64,000 nucleotides of DNA, from NCBI RefSeq assembly GCF_049676595.1, contig NZ_CP187259.1, forward strand, positions 3,224,001 to 3,288,000, written 5' to 3'. The translations under genes were made by a program, and so were the position numbers. Source of the stretch: Methanocella_A sp049676595. GTDB taxonomy: Archaea > Halobacteriota > Methanocellia > Methanocellales > Methanocellaceae. The notes beneath the pieces are model-generated. The model searched no databases and was not told the origin of the DNA. It worked only from the letters and a program-made list of their open reading frames with translations. Positions 1-8,078 of the stretch are shown in pieces (the stretch's first letter is position 1; every line of letters begins with the position of its first letter).

Positions 1-111
1 GGCCCCGTCGGTGTGTACCACCTGATCGAGCTGGTCAAGGAGATGTCCTGGGTCGCAGGCCACGCCGAAAACTCGTCCGACAGGCTAAGATTAATAACTG
101 CCCGCCGCTAA
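1..111 (+). CDS. C-terminal end of a PhoU-like (DUF47) phosphate regulator, partial
   Basis: An open frame enters from the left edge and ends in TAA at 109-111, giving 36 residues. The tail contains HLIELVKEMSWVAGHAENSS followed by DRLRLI, which resembles the last helix of the DUF47/PhoU-like family, helical-bundle proteins that usually sit beside Pit-type phosphate transporters. Only the final helix is visible, so the family call rests on a short match and the upstream partner cannot be seen. Confidence 0.55.
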   Translation, partial: GPVGVYHLIELVKEMSWVAGHAENSSDRLRLITARR

Positions 112-120
112 AAGAAAAAA

Positions 121-717
121 TTAAGCTATCTTCTTCTCTGAGACCGGGCCGCCAGGCGCGGTCTCTTCGAAGATCTGCCCGCCGAACGTGTAGATCTTAG
201 CCTTTTCCTCTATCCACGCATCGGGCGATATGCCCGCCTTCAAGCACAGGTTTTCCAGAAATTCGGTGGCGTCCCAGTGCCACTCTACCGGCACCTGAGG
301 CAGCAGCAGCCCTTTGAACAGGCCGTACTCGATGATCAGCCCGTCCCGGCCGATCTTGATGTGCTGCGGCCTTTCGGCAGGCTTGCACGTCAGGAGTTCG
401 GGCTGGCTGAGAATAGTTACCTCAACCCGGATCTGATCCAGCTCCTTCATATGCACCCTGGGAAAACGCGGGTCCCTCGTTGCTGCGCTCACCGCGGCGT
501 CGGCCAGCGCCTCGCCAAGAGTCATGTCTTCCATCGGGTAAGGATAGCCTATGCAGCCCCGTAGATCGTGGTTGATGCTCAGCGTCACGAACACTCCGCC
601 AGGGCGGTCGAAAGCTTTCGGTAGCTCGACCTTGGGCGGCTTACCAGTCTTAACGTATTCTTCGATCACGTTGCGGGCTGTCTTCACGGCGAGGGTGCCA
701 TCTTCAAGGCTGAGCAT
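121..717 (-). CDS. AMMECR1 domain protein
   Basis: The 198-residue product is a full-length AMMECR1 domain protein, about the usual size of the archaeal family. The family signature LRGCIG is at residues 52-57 and RDPRFP at 81-86; the C-terminal half has the typical LLLPQVPVEWHWD stretch. AMMECR1 proteins are widespread in archaea and eukaryotes, but their reaction is not established; a role in modifying or binding small substrates is only proposed. The gene stops 10 bp from the end of the PhoU-like gene on the other strand, so the two converge. The ATG at 717 lies just downstream of AT-rich sequence and starts directly into conserved sequence. Confidence 0.9.
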   Translation of the reverse strand: MLSLEDGTLAVKTARNVIEEYVKTGKPPKVELPKAFDRPGGVFVTLSINHDLRGCIGYPYPMEDMTLGEALADAAVSAATRDPRFPRVHMKELDQIRVEVTILSQPELLTCKPAERPQHIKIGRDGLIIEYGLFKGLLLPQVPVEWHWDATEFLENLCLKAGISPDAWIEEKAKIYTFGGQIFEETAPGGPVSEKKIA

Positions 718-784
718 GTATAATATGTATGAGGTGGCTGGTTAAAAAAGTAATCTGAAAGCTCGCAGTTTCCCGATGCATAAT

Positions 785-795
785 CTATATATAAT
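785..795 (+). promoter_or_regulatory. Probable TATA box of the RNase P RNA gene
   Basis: The run CTATATATAAT lies about 50 bp before the first paired base of the RNase P RNA and is the strongest TATA element in the spacer. Expected initiation about 25 bp downstream (near 815) would leave a short 5' extension before P1. Confidence 0.4.
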
Positions 796-840
796 GCGGG
801 CTGACGTTATTGTGAAACAAAGATATCAGATCTTTATACT

Positions 841-1154
841 GTGAGAGAGGAGGGACGGCTTCCGCCCGCATCTGCGGGTGAGGAAAGTCCCCCCACCGCC
901 TGGACACACAAATGCCTGTAAAGGGCATACGGCGAGAGTCGTGGCAATGTCACAGCAACGGAACGGCCCTGGGCCCATGCGATGATCTGGAGACAGTGAG
1001 GTCGCCCGGGACGCCGATGAAACGGTCAATCCTTGTGGGTGCAAGCTAAAGAGGGATTAACAGGGTGTCCAGCCCTGTCCCCGGTTAAAGCGCGTAGATG
1101 AATGCCGTCGGCCTTAGGGCTTTGAACAGAAGGGGGCTTACTATCCTCACTCAT
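841..1154 (+). ncRNA. rnpB: RNase P RNA, archaeal type A
   Basis: This is the catalytic RNA that removes 5' leaders from precursor tRNAs. The universally conserved regions are all present: GAGGAAAGTCC (880-890, CR-I), the central CACAGCAACGGAAC block (about 951-964), and ACAGAAGGGGGCTTAC (1126-1141, CR-V). The ends pair as helix P1: TGAGAGAGGA at 842-851 with TCCTCACTCA at 1144-1153, with one mismatch. The length of about 314 nt is normal for archaeal type A. A 72-codon open frame on the opposite strand overlaps it and was rejected. The exact transcript ends are inferred from the P1 pairing. Confidence 0.95.
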
Positions 1155-1363
1155 AGTATAATTCTAAATTTATTCTCAAGATTCTGGGTTAAATATATAG
1201 TAGCCTGCCCCATAGTAGCATAAGAATATACATTCAGAGATGGCTATTGTATCGATCAGAGGGGTATTTGCGAGTCATTAGCCGGTAACATCGAATATTA
1301 AGGATTATTAGCTTTCAAGTCTATTTGATATTCGTACGTAATTGATAGCGTAGATCATGGATG

Positions 1364-1390
1364 GCTGACACAGCCAGGTTTGTGGTCAGC
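1364..1390 (+). promoter_or_regulatory. Hairpin just upstream of the ribosome-binding site of the GTPase fusion gene
   Basis: GCTGACACA (1364-1372) pairs with TGTGGTCAGC (1381-1390) with a single bulged G, giving a nine-pair stem and an eight-base loop. It ends 13 bases before the GGAGGA ribosome-binding site of the gene starting at 1417. It could be a leader element or a DNA operator; nothing more is visible. Confidence 0.3.
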
Positions 1391-1416
1391 GTGAACTATC
1401 CATGGAGGATCGGCAG

Positions 1417-2616
1417 ATGATCAGGACAGGCATTCAGGCGCTGGACGAGTACCTTAAAGGGGGTATCCCTACCGGCAAAACCCTCCTATACTTTAGCGAG
1501 AGCGGCGCTCCAGGGGACGTCTTTTGTCTGCAGACGGTCTACGCAAGCCTGGTCGAGAACTGTGTCTGCTATTACGTCGCGACGAACTCTTTTCCTAACG
1601 TAGTCCGGGACAGTTTCCGGGAATACGGCTGGGACTTATTACCTTACCAGTCTCACTTTGCCGTCGTGGACGGCTATTCAGGCCTGGTAGGGGTGCCCTC
1701 CGAAGAACAGTTCCAGATCGAAGATCCGGGCAGCATCGATTCGGTGGACGAGACGATCTCCAGCATCATCGATATTCTCTCCCCCGGGGACATGATCGTG
1801 TTACCGTCGCTCTCCGCAGTTTTCGATAACTGCCGGAATGCTAATACCTCCGAAGCGGACATCCTGGAGCGGGTGAAGAAGTGGAATAAGCTGGCCGTGC
1901 TCAACGGCGGGGTGGTCCTGTACAGCTTTACTGATCGGGACTACGATCGGCGGCTGGTGGAGCAGATCAAGAGCGGCTTATGCAACGCCACCGTCGTGAT
2001 CGGCAGCGCTGCCGGCAAGCAGCTGTACAAGGACTATTTCAAGCTGTACACCTGCGACTGGACCAGGCCTCCGGAGTGGCCTATTCTCTACAAGATCATG
2101 AAGCCCGGAGGAGTATGGGTCTACATCCCGAAAATTCTCGTTACCGGCCCGCACGCTTCCGGCAAGTCGACCTTCGTCCGGACCGCATCGCTGCTTTCCT
2201 CGGGGAAAGCGGTCTCGGTGGACAGGTTTAAGACGACGGTGGCGATGGACTACGCCCACCTCTCGCTCAGAGGCTTTTCCGTCGACCTGTTCGGCACTCC
2301 CGGCCAGTCCCGGTTCGACCCGCTGGTCAGGACGCTGGCCAGGGATGCGATGGGCGTTATCCTGGTGATCGACTCGACGACCACTGAAGGGTTCGAGCGT
2401 GCCATGGACATCGTCAGGATGGCGTGCGGCAAAACGACGCCGTATATCGTGGCGGCTAACAAGCAGGACCTGGCCGATGCCATGGAGATCGACTACATCC
2501 GGAAAAAGATGGGCCTGCCCGCCAGCGTGCCCGTGATAGGCACAGTTGCGCTCGACCCGGGCAGCGTTATAAGTGTGATCGAAACTCTGATCGACAGAAT
2601 CGTAGGGGGCGTCTGA
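1417..2616 (+). CDS. Degenerate RecA/KaiC-like domain fused to an MglA/Arf-type small GTPase
   Basis: Residues 1-220 follow the KaiC/RecA-like pattern (LDEYLKGGIPTGK), but the Walker A position reads SESGAPGD (residues 29-34 are SGAPGD) and lacks the GKT, and the Walker B aspartate is replaced (IVLPSLSAVF). This half is therefore probably a non-hydrolysing scaffold. Residues 240-399 form a small GTPase: G1 GPHASGKST (244-252), G3 DLFGTPGQ (290-297, glutamine present) and G4 NKQD (from 348). The next gene, one base downstream, encodes a roadblock protein, the usual partner or activator of MglA-type GTPases. An upstream in-frame ATG at 1402 overlaps the GGAGGA ribosome-binding site (1404-1409), so the ATG at 1417 is preferred, giving 399 residues. 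Family roles are known for MglAB-type switches; the role here is inferred. Confidence 0.8.
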   Translation: MIRTGIQALDEYLKGGIPTGKTLLYFSESGAPGDVFCLQTVYASLVENCVCYYVATNSFPNVVRDSFREYGWDLLPYQSHFAVVDGYSGLVGVPSEEQFQIEDPGSIDSVDETISSIIDILSPGDMIVLPSLSAVFDNCRNANTSEADILERVKKWNKLAVLNGGVVLYSFTDRDYDRRLVEQIKSGLCNATVVIGSAAGKQLYKDYFKLYTCDWTRPPEWPILYKIMKPGGVWVYIPKILVTGPHASGKSTFVRTASLLSSGKAVSVDRFKTTVAMDYAHLSLRGFSVDLFGTPGQSRFDPLVRTLARDAMGVILVIDSTTTEGFERAMDIVRMACGKTTPYIVAANKQDLADAMEIDYIRKKMGLPASVPVIGTVALDPGSVISVIETLIDRIVGGV

Positions 2617-2982
2617 ATGGGCTCCGTAGAGGACGTCAGCAGAGTGATCGCCGATCTGAAGAGAGCCGGGGGAATAAGGGCACTTGCAGTAGTGTCCCGG
2701 GAAGGAATTCTGGTCGCCTCCGAGATTCCGGGCGATGTGCACCCCGAAACCTTCGCCGCGATGTCGGCGGTTATGTTGAGCGCGGCAGAGACTGCCTATT
2801 TAGAGATCGGCCAGGCGATGCCGGACAGGCTCATCGTGGAGACCGACGAGGGAAAGCTGATCATCACGGGCGCCGGAGAACGGTCGATGCTCGTGGCCCT
2901 CGCCGACGCGAAGGCGGGCATCGGGCATCTTACAGTAGAAATGAACCGGGCGGTGGCCCGGCTTAAAGAATTGTTCGGCTGA
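2617..2982 (+). CDS. Roadblock/LC7 (MglB-like) domain protein
   Basis: This 121-residue single-domain protein has the roadblock pattern: an N-terminal helix (VSRVIADLKRAGGIRALAVV), the strand-turn SREGILVASE, the helix FAAMSAVMLSAAETAYLEIG, and the strand pair LIVETDEGKLIITGAG. Roadblock proteins dimerise and bind small GTPases, acting as activating proteins (MglB) or scaffolds. It starts directly after the stop codon of the GTPase fusion, with no spacer, so the two are almost certainly cotranscribed and translationally coupled. The protein is cytosolic, with no signal or membrane segment. Confidence 0.88.
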   Translation: MGSVEDVSRVIADLKRAGGIRALAVVSREGILVASEIPGDVHPETFAAMSAVMLSAAETAYLEIGQAMPDRLIVETDEGKLIITGAGERSMLVALADAKAGIGHLTVEMNRAVARLKELFG

Positions 2983-2988
2983 GAAAAA

Positions 2989-3585
2989 TTACTGGGTTTT
3001 ACGCCTGTCGCCTGAGCGAGAGGGCGCCCCATGGTGTTTCTGGGGGCGATCGCCAGAGCTCCTGCCGGGCTGGTTGCCCCGGGGAGGCGAAGGCTTTCTT
3101 GGAGCCTGAGGGCTCCCGCCTCTGCTCTGCTGGTTACCGCCATGGGCAGGAGCGGGCTTCCTCTGCTCAGGCATATTGCCGCTTCTGGCAGGCTGGTTTC
3201 CGCGCGGGGCCTGAGAAGGCTTTCTCGGAGCCTGCGGGTTTGCGCTTCTGGGGGGCTGGGCCGCTGGTGCGGGTTTTTTCGCCGGGTGGTGCTGCGGCTT
3301 CCGGTGGGTGCCGTGAGCCGGGCGCCTCCCAGGTTCTGCCGGCTGAGAGGGAGGCTTTTGAGTAGCTTTTGCCTTCACAACAGTCTCCTTGGTCTTCAAA
3401 GGTATGAAGTGCGTGTGGATGTGCGACCTGCGCCTGACCTCTTCGGTCTCTACGCCTCGCTCGGCGCACAGCTGAAGGGCTGCGGCGGCGATGTCTTCGA
3501 CGTAGTAGTAGTTTTTTAGCTCTTTGACTATTTTCAGGTGTTTCTCGTCCACACCACCCTTGATGGCGTCCTCGATGCGCTGCAT
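2989..3585 (-). CDS. Basic Pro/Arg/Gln-rich disordered protein with a DEAD-box-helicase-linker-like N-terminus
   Basis: Residues 1-45 (MQRIEDAIKGGVDEKHLKIV through DIAAAALQLCAERG) resemble the helical linker that follows the helicase core in DEAD-box RNA helicases (pattern 'YDPEDIAAALLKL'). The remaining 140 residues are low complexity, with repeats of QAPRKPS, RGNQPxR and SGDR, strongly basic and presumably disordered. No helicase core is encoded upstream or downstream, so it is either a stand-alone RNA-binding or chaperone-like protein or a relic of a helicase. The ATG at 3585 has no good ribosome-binding site; a GGTGG lies further upstream, so the start is uncertain. Codon periodicity on this strand is preferred over the opposite-strand frame at 3031-3519. 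Confidence 0.6.
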   Translation of the reverse strand: MQRIEDAIKGGVDEKHLKIVKELKNYYYVEDIAAAALQLCAERGVETEEVRRRSHIHTHFIPLKTKETVVKAKATQKPPSQPAEPGRRPAHGTHRKPQHHPAKKPAPAAQPPRSANPQAPRKPSQAPRGNQPARSGNMPEQRKPAPAHGGNQQSRGGSPQAPRKPSPPRGNQPGRSSGDRPQKHHGAPSRSGDRRKTQ

Positions 3586-3875
3586 GAGATCTGATGAATT
3601 TGAGTCTGCGATAGTGATTCCACCTAATCGATGTTAGTAACAAATCTGTTTAAGACGGGATATAATATCTGTGGCACATTCATAAAGTTAATGGCCGAAG
3701 GCTATGATGCATAACAGTTCTGATTATATTGTGGAGGATACGCTGTCGGAAGTCACACATGAATCCCGGTACAGCGATGGTGAAAACAGAGATAAACCCT
3801 GCAGCGCCCCCGGTGGTGGCAGGGGCGGCGGCCGGAACTCCAGACCGAAGTACCAGGCAGGGATTTGAGGTTTGC

Positions 3876-4319
3876 TCATTTAATCGGGATGTTGCTCCCC
3901 GGGCGTTTCTCCGATTTGGGCAGGGTGATCTCAAGGACGCCGTTGTTAAAGCTGGCGTGGGCCTTCGTATCGTCCACCTGGGTCGGGAGCCGGATGGCCC
4001 GGTAGAACCGGTTGTAGCCCCGCTCTCTTCGCAGGTAGCCTTCCTCTTTTTGCTCGTGCGCCGCTTTCTTTTCCGCGCTGATTTCGACCATGCTGCCCCG
4101 GACGTTGATCTGGATGTCGCTCTTGTCCACTCCAGGCAGGTCGGCCGTAATAATGACTTCGGTGTCCCGGTCCATAACGTCCACGTAAGGCACCTGGGCC
4201 ATCTCCTGCTGCGCCGGCAGGTCCGACGGCTCGAAAAGCTCCGGCAGCTCGTCGAACATCCTGTTCATCCTGTACTGCATTCTTCTGAATTCGTCAAAGG
4301 GGTCCCAAGTATATCTCAT
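3876..4319 (-). CDS. Small heat-shock protein, Hsp20/alpha-crystallin family
   Basis: The 147-residue ATP-independent chaperone binds unfolding proteins as large oligomers. The N-terminal arm MRYTWDPFDEFRRMQYRMN is followed by an alpha-crystallin domain (about 42-130) containing VIITADLPGVDKSDI, the GYLRRERGYNRFYRAIRLP segment and the signature ASFNNGVLEITLPK; the C-terminal I-x-I anchor is IPI. The length is typical. The ATG at 4319 is preceded by GGAGGG 11 bases upstream. The promoter, on this strand, has a TATA box and a palindrome matching the Archaeoglobus HSR1 heat-shock operator; see those entries. It is transcribed divergently from the debranching enzyme gene. Confidence 0.95.
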   Translation of the reverse strand: MRYTWDPFDEFRRMQYRMNRMFDELPELFEPSDLPAQQEMAQVPYVDVMDRDTEVIITADLPGVDKSDIQINVRGSMVEISAEKKAAHEQKEEGYLRRERGYNRFYRAIRLPTQVDDTKAHASFNNGVLEITLPKSEKRPGSNIPIK

Positions 4320-4345
4320 GTTAGTTATTACCCTCCTGTATGACG

Positions 4346-4360
4346 CTAATCAATGGTTAG
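4346..4360 (-). promoter_or_regulatory. Candidate HSR1-type heat-shock operator
   Basis: Read on the minus strand the site is CTAAC-CATTG-ATTAG. The heat-shock regulator HSR1 of Archaeoglobus fulgidus is reported to recognise CTAAC-N5-GTTAG; nine of ten defined bases match. The site lies between the TATA box (4368-4379) and the ribosome-binding site of the hsp20 gene, close to the expected start of transcription, where a repressor would block initiation. The match is seen; the function is inferred from the family. Confidence 0.6.
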
Positions 4361-4367
4361 TATTGCA

Positions 4368-4379
4368 TGTATAAATACA
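4368..4379 (-). promoter_or_regulatory. TATA box of the hsp20 gene
   Basis: On the minus strand TGTATTTATACA is an AT-rich, self-complementary element located about 50 bp upstream of the hsp20 ATG. Initiation about 25 bp downstream would fall inside the candidate HSR1 operator. Confidence 0.5.
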
Positions 4380-4530
4380 TTCCGATAGATGATAGTTGTT
4401 CCCCGGTTAAAAAGCAGAACAGCAGCTGTATGACCTGGTGCGACGGTACAATTCCACCGATAGTCAGGTATTTTTGCCATGCCCGGTCGTCTCTTCGGCC
4501 GGTGCCGGTCGCAAAAAGACGGATTAAACC

Positions 4531-4540
4531 ATATATACAT
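4531..4540 (+). promoter_or_regulatory. TATA box of the debranching enzyme gene, leaderless start
   Basis: ATATATACAT begins 30 bp before the ATG at 4561, so transcription should start at or within a few bases of the start codon. No ribosome-binding site precedes that ATG, consistent with a leaderless mRNA. Confidence 0.5.
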
Positions 4541-4560
4541 ATCAGGCGCAAAAATGATCA

Positions 4561-6612
4561 ATGGCAGACGAGGATTACTCAGTAGTGATGGCACCTTCAG
4601 AGGACCTGTTCGGCGGAGGCTCCAGGACAAGGCACGTGATCCTCAAACGCAGGTCTGCTTCTCTGTCCCAGTCGACCTTCTCCTGCCCGGTGTTCGAGAA
4701 GATCGCCCCGAACAGGGACTACTCGTACGAAGGCCTGTTTGCCATGGTGGGGACAGACTACTGGAAGTTCATCGACGGGATAGCCCTCGGTGTCCGATCG
4801 GGCGGTAAAGAGCTGAAGCTGGCTCCGGCAGGGGTAAAAGCATCGCCCTGGAGCAGCGAGTACAGGTACGAGGCAGATGGACGGATTATCGAGGTGCAAT
4901 ACTATCTATATCCGACGAACTATGGCGCCGCCGGCCGCATGGACGTTAAAATAGAAGGCCGTGACGGCGGAAACTGGACCATAGTCTTCGAGCCGTACTT
5001 CGACATCAGGTTCATGTACGGTAACTCTGAGCCGGAGAACCTCGAAGCCCGGATTTCGGATGACATGCTGGCGGTCAAGGCCGGAGGCCCGGCTGTCTGC
5101 CTGTCTGCAGCCGGGGCCAGGTTCGAGAAAAAGGGGAGACAGGTTTCGTGGAAGTACAAGCTTGGCTCGGGTTACCGGTGCCGGAAGGGCGATCGACTGC
5201 AGTTCGTACCAGAAAAGCGCACCATTGCGTCACTTTACGATATAGAGGTCGACGGAGCCGCAGCAACTCTTCGCTTTTCATGCGGGCCGGACCTGGATAC
5301 GGCCCGGAAACTCCAGGGCCTGCCGGCAGAAACGGACGACGTTTCAGAAGCTGATCAGATCCGCCAGGCCCTCTTCCCGGATTACGACCCCCGGAAGAGG
5401 GACATCCTGTTCAGGGCGCTGGGCATGGTCCAGTTCGGGACAGTCGTCGATAACGTAGTTTTCCAGGAGGCCGGCGATTTCTGGTTCAGGAGCGTGTGGT
5501 TCAGGGACGAGTTCGAAGGCCTGATCCACAACTACCAGACGCTTCGGAAACTCCACGGGACAGATGGGATGAAGCAGGTCCTGCGGAAATCCTTCGAGCT
5601 CCAGGACCAGCACGGCCGCATCCCGAACAGGCTGGTACCGGGCGAGGGAGGGAAAGCGGACTACAACAGTGCTGATGCCACCCTGCTCGGCTTTATCCTG
5701 GCAGGCATAGTCATAAGGGATACAAATGACGGGGACTTCGCTCAGGATGCGGCGGCGGCATTTAAAAAATACCTGCACGGCGTCCAGTGCTGCGAGATGG
5801 CTGCGAATGGCCCTCCCCGGATACGGCCCAACGGGCTGCTGAGCGTGCCGGCGTGGCACTCGTGGACGGATGGCAAGCGTACGGTGGACGGATTAGCACT
5901 GCCCATCAGGGTGAGCGAAGCGTGGGAAAGGGAACTCATCAACATGAACGCGGCCGCAGAGCTTGAGCTTCAAAAGTTCTTCCTGCCCGAGGTCAACGCC
6001 CAGTGGATGCGGGCTCTCGAGGCAGGGTGGCTCTTCAGCAAGTACGTGCGGAACTTTTCGATGGCGGATACCTGCAAGATACTATACAACAGGGCGCTGG
6101 AAGCGTACAAGCGGATATTTCTCAATCGTGACACCGGTTTCATCAATAACCTGGTCACGACCGACGACTTCGCCCTCGGCCCGAGGGTGGACCCTATGCC
6201 CGGATCACCGGGCGTAGTGGCTGCTGCGATGCTGGGGCTGGAGGTTTTTTCGATCCGGGAACTCGAAGCCATCGCCGCATACACGAAAGCCCGGCTGGTC
6301 CGGTCCAAGTGGGGCCTGCCGTTCGGCGTCGTGGTCAAGGAATCGGGTAGAGGGACCTATGTCGGCGATGAAGAGTACCACGAGGAAGTCGTGTGGCCCC
6401 GGGATACCCCTTACCTGATCAGGCTGCTGCAGATCGCCGGAGACACGAGCACAGTTGACGGGCTGCTCAGGTCGAACCTGAAACACCAGATGGAAGAAGG
6501 CTTCGTGTTCTACAACAACGAGCTGTTCAGCTGCGACCACGACCTGGTCCCGGTGAAAAACCCGGTACAGTGGTGGTCCCAGTGGGTAGACCCCTACTTT
6601 GAAAGGGGATAG
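4561..6612 (+). CDS. Glycogen debranching enzyme-like amylo-alpha-1,6-glucosidase
   Basis: The 683-residue protein has the two-part architecture of archaeal glycogen debranching enzymes: an N-terminal beta-sandwich domain (about 1-260) and a C-terminal (alpha/alpha)6-barrel glucosidase domain (about 275-683). In the barrel, RSVWFRDEFEGLIHNYQTL, QDQHGRIPNRL with YNSADATLLGF, and EEYHEEVVWPRDTPYL match conserved blocks carrying the catalytic acidic residues. The enzyme hydrolyses alpha-1,6 branch points of storage glucan in the cytosol. The downstream nucleotidyltransferase and the cupin phosphoglucose isomerase elsewhere in the window fit an active glucan and sugar-phosphate economy. The start codon is chosen by its TATA box, which predicts a leaderless message. 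Related (alpha/alpha)6-barrel hydrolases are possible alternatives. Confidence 0.8.
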   Translation: MADEDYSVVMAPSEDLFGGGSRTRHVILKRRSASLSQSTFSCPVFEKIAPNRDYSYEGLFAMVGTDYWKFIDGIALGVRSGGKELKLAPAGVKASPWSSEYRYEADGRIIEVQYYLYPTNYGAAGRMDVKIEGRDGGNWTIVFEPYFDIRFMYGNSEPENLEARISDDMLAVKAGGPAVCLSAAGARFEKKGRQVSWKYKLGSGYRCRKGDRLQFVPEKRTIASLYDIEVDGAAATLRFSCGPDLDTARKLQGLPAETDDVSEADQIRQALFPDYDPRKRDILFRALGMVQFGTVVDNVVFQEAGDFWFRSVWFRDEFEGLIHNYQTLRKLHGTDGMKQVLRKSFELQDQHGRIPNRLVPGEGGKADYNSADATLLGFILAGIVIRDTNDGDFAQDAAAAFKKYLHGVQCCEMAANGPPRIRPNGLLSVPAWHSWTDGKRTVDGLALPIRVSEAWERELINMNAAAELELQKFFLPEVNAQWMRALEAGWLFSKYVRNFSMADTCKILYNRALEAYKRIFLNRDTGFINNLVTTDDFALGPRVDPMPGSPGVVAAAMLGLEVFSIRELEAIAAYTKARLVRSKWGLPFGVVVKESGRGTYVGDEEYHEEVVWPRDTPYLIRLLQIAGDTSTVDGLLRSNLKHQMEEGFVFYNNELFSCDHDLVPVKNPVQWWSQWVDPYFERG

Positions 6613-6808
6613 CACCAGCCATAAAATGGGGACTGTCATTGGTGACAGCGACAAGATGAAGTATATGCCCGATGGCTGCTGCGATGTGATACAGATATAT
6701 ATTCGAAGGTACTATGGTCTTGGATAACAAGCGGTATAGACAATCGTCGTATAATGATTATAATCTGCTTCCTTATTCAGGCATAAGCGGTTCAGGAGGA
6801 ATTCACTA

Positions 6809-7984
6809 ATGAAAGCATGTATTCTCTGCGGGGGCACGGGTACTCGTCTAAGGCCCCTGACTTTTGAAAGGCCGAAGCCGAGCATCCCCATTTTAAACAA
6901 GCCGTCCGTCGGGCACCTGGTCGAGCACCTGTCGAAGAACGGCTTCAACGAGATCGTCATCACTCTGGGCTACATGGGAGAAGTCATAGAGAAGTACCTG
7001 GGCGACGGATCGCTGTTCGGCGTCGACATCAAGTATGTCTACGAGAAGGAGAAGCTGGGTACGGCGGGCAGCGTCAAGAACGCGGAGAAGTACCTCGCCG
7101 GAGGCCCGTTCCTGGTCGTCGGCGGAGACCACGTGCTGAACCTGAATCTCAGAGAGCTCTACGATTTCCACAACCGCACCAGCGGCATGGTCACGATCTC
7201 AGTGCTGAGTATCGACGACCCGAGAGAGTTCGGTATCGTCGACCTGGACAACAACCACGTGATCCACCGCTTTAAAGAGAAGCCCGGCCCTGGCGAAATC
7301 TTCTCTAACCTGGCCTCCACGGGCATCTACGCGCTGAGCCCCGAAGTCTTCGACTACATCCCGAAGCAGAAATACGACTTTGCCAAGGACCTGTTCCCGA
7401 AGCTGCTGAAAGACGGCAAAAAGATCAGCGGCTGGCTGGCGAGAGGCCAGTGGACCGACGTAGGCAACCCGCAGGCATACAGGGCCGCGCAAAAGTGGAT
7501 GCTGGAGAACATGCCCGGCACCTACATTCACGGCCGCCTGCTCGTCGAAGGCGCCAAGCTGAACGGGCCGCTGGACGTAGGCAACAACGTGTCAGTTGGC
7601 AAGAACTCGGTAATCGTAGGGCCTGTGGTCATCGGCGAGAACACCGTGATCGGAGATAACGTCCTCATCGGCCCCTACACGTCGATCGGCAAGGCCTGCA
7701 ACATCGGCAGCGACTGCCGCATACTGGCCTCTTACGTGTACGACGGCGCCAAGATCGGCGCAGGCTGTTCCGTTTCGGGAGCCATCATCGATGACGATGT
7801 CTCGATCGGCAAGGCCTGCACTCTGGAGAACGGCACTGTGATCGGCCCGAGAACCATGATCGGCAACGACGTGACCGTCCACTCGGACGTGCGCATCTGG
7901 CCCGAAGTGGTCGTCCAGGCCGGCGTCAGCGTCGTCGAGGACACGATGAACGAGCAGTTTGCCACAGACATCAACGGCTCGTAA
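6809..7984 (+). CDS. Sugar-1-phosphate nucleotidyltransferase with left-handed beta-helix domain
   Basis: Residues 1-230 form the nucleotidyltransferase domain: the nucleotide-binding loop GGTGTRLRPLT, the lysine motif ERPKPSIPI, LGTAGSV, the metal-binding GGDHVL and WTDVGNP. Residues about 240-375 are hexapeptide repeats ([IV]G-x4 pattern, such as VSIGKA and TVIGDN) forming a left-handed beta-helix that usually oligomerises the enzyme or carries an acyl or acetyltransferase activity. It makes an NDP-sugar such as GDP-mannose or a dTDP/UDP-glucose for glycan synthesis; the exact base cannot be told from sequence by eye. An AGGAGG ribosome-binding site lies eight bases upstream of the ATG. At 391 residues it resembles other archaeal GlmU/RfbA-like enzymes. 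Confidence 0.85.
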   Translation: MKACILCGGTGTRLRPLTFERPKPSIPILNKPSVGHLVEHLSKNGFNEIVITLGYMGEVIEKYLGDGSLFGVDIKYVYEKEKLGTAGSVKNAEKYLAGGPFLVVGGDHVLNLNLRELYDFHNRTSGMVTISVLSIDDPREFGIVDLDNNHVIHRFKEKPGPGEIFSNLASTGIYALSPEVFDYIPKQKYDFAKDLFPKLLKDGKKISGWLARGQWTDVGNPQAYRAAQKWMLENMPGTYIHGRLLVEGAKLNGPLDVGNNVSVGKNSVIVGPVVIGENTVIGDNVLIGPYTSIGKACNIGSDCRILASYVYDGAKIGAGCSVSGAIIDDDVSIGKACTLENGTVIGPRTMIGNDVTVHSDVRIWPEVVVQAGVSVVEDTMNEQFATDINGS

Positions 7985-8078
7985 TTTTTTTCAGTTTTTC
8001 TCCGCTGCTGGCGCGAGACTGCAATCTGGCCCGTAGTTTAAGCCATTTTTAAATAATCCTTGTTATTATCTATTAATT

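Noticed and set aside
826..1044. 72-codon frame on the minus strand
   Set aside because: It overlaps the conserved core of the RNase P RNA, and the translation has no recognisable domain.
1978..2742. 254-codon minus-strand frame
   Set aside because: It covers the GTPase domain with intact G1, G3 and G4 motifs on the other strand.
3031..3519. 162-codon plus-strand frame
   Set aside because: It is the complement of the Pro/Arg-rich gene; Arg/Leu/Ser-rich translation is a typical shadow.
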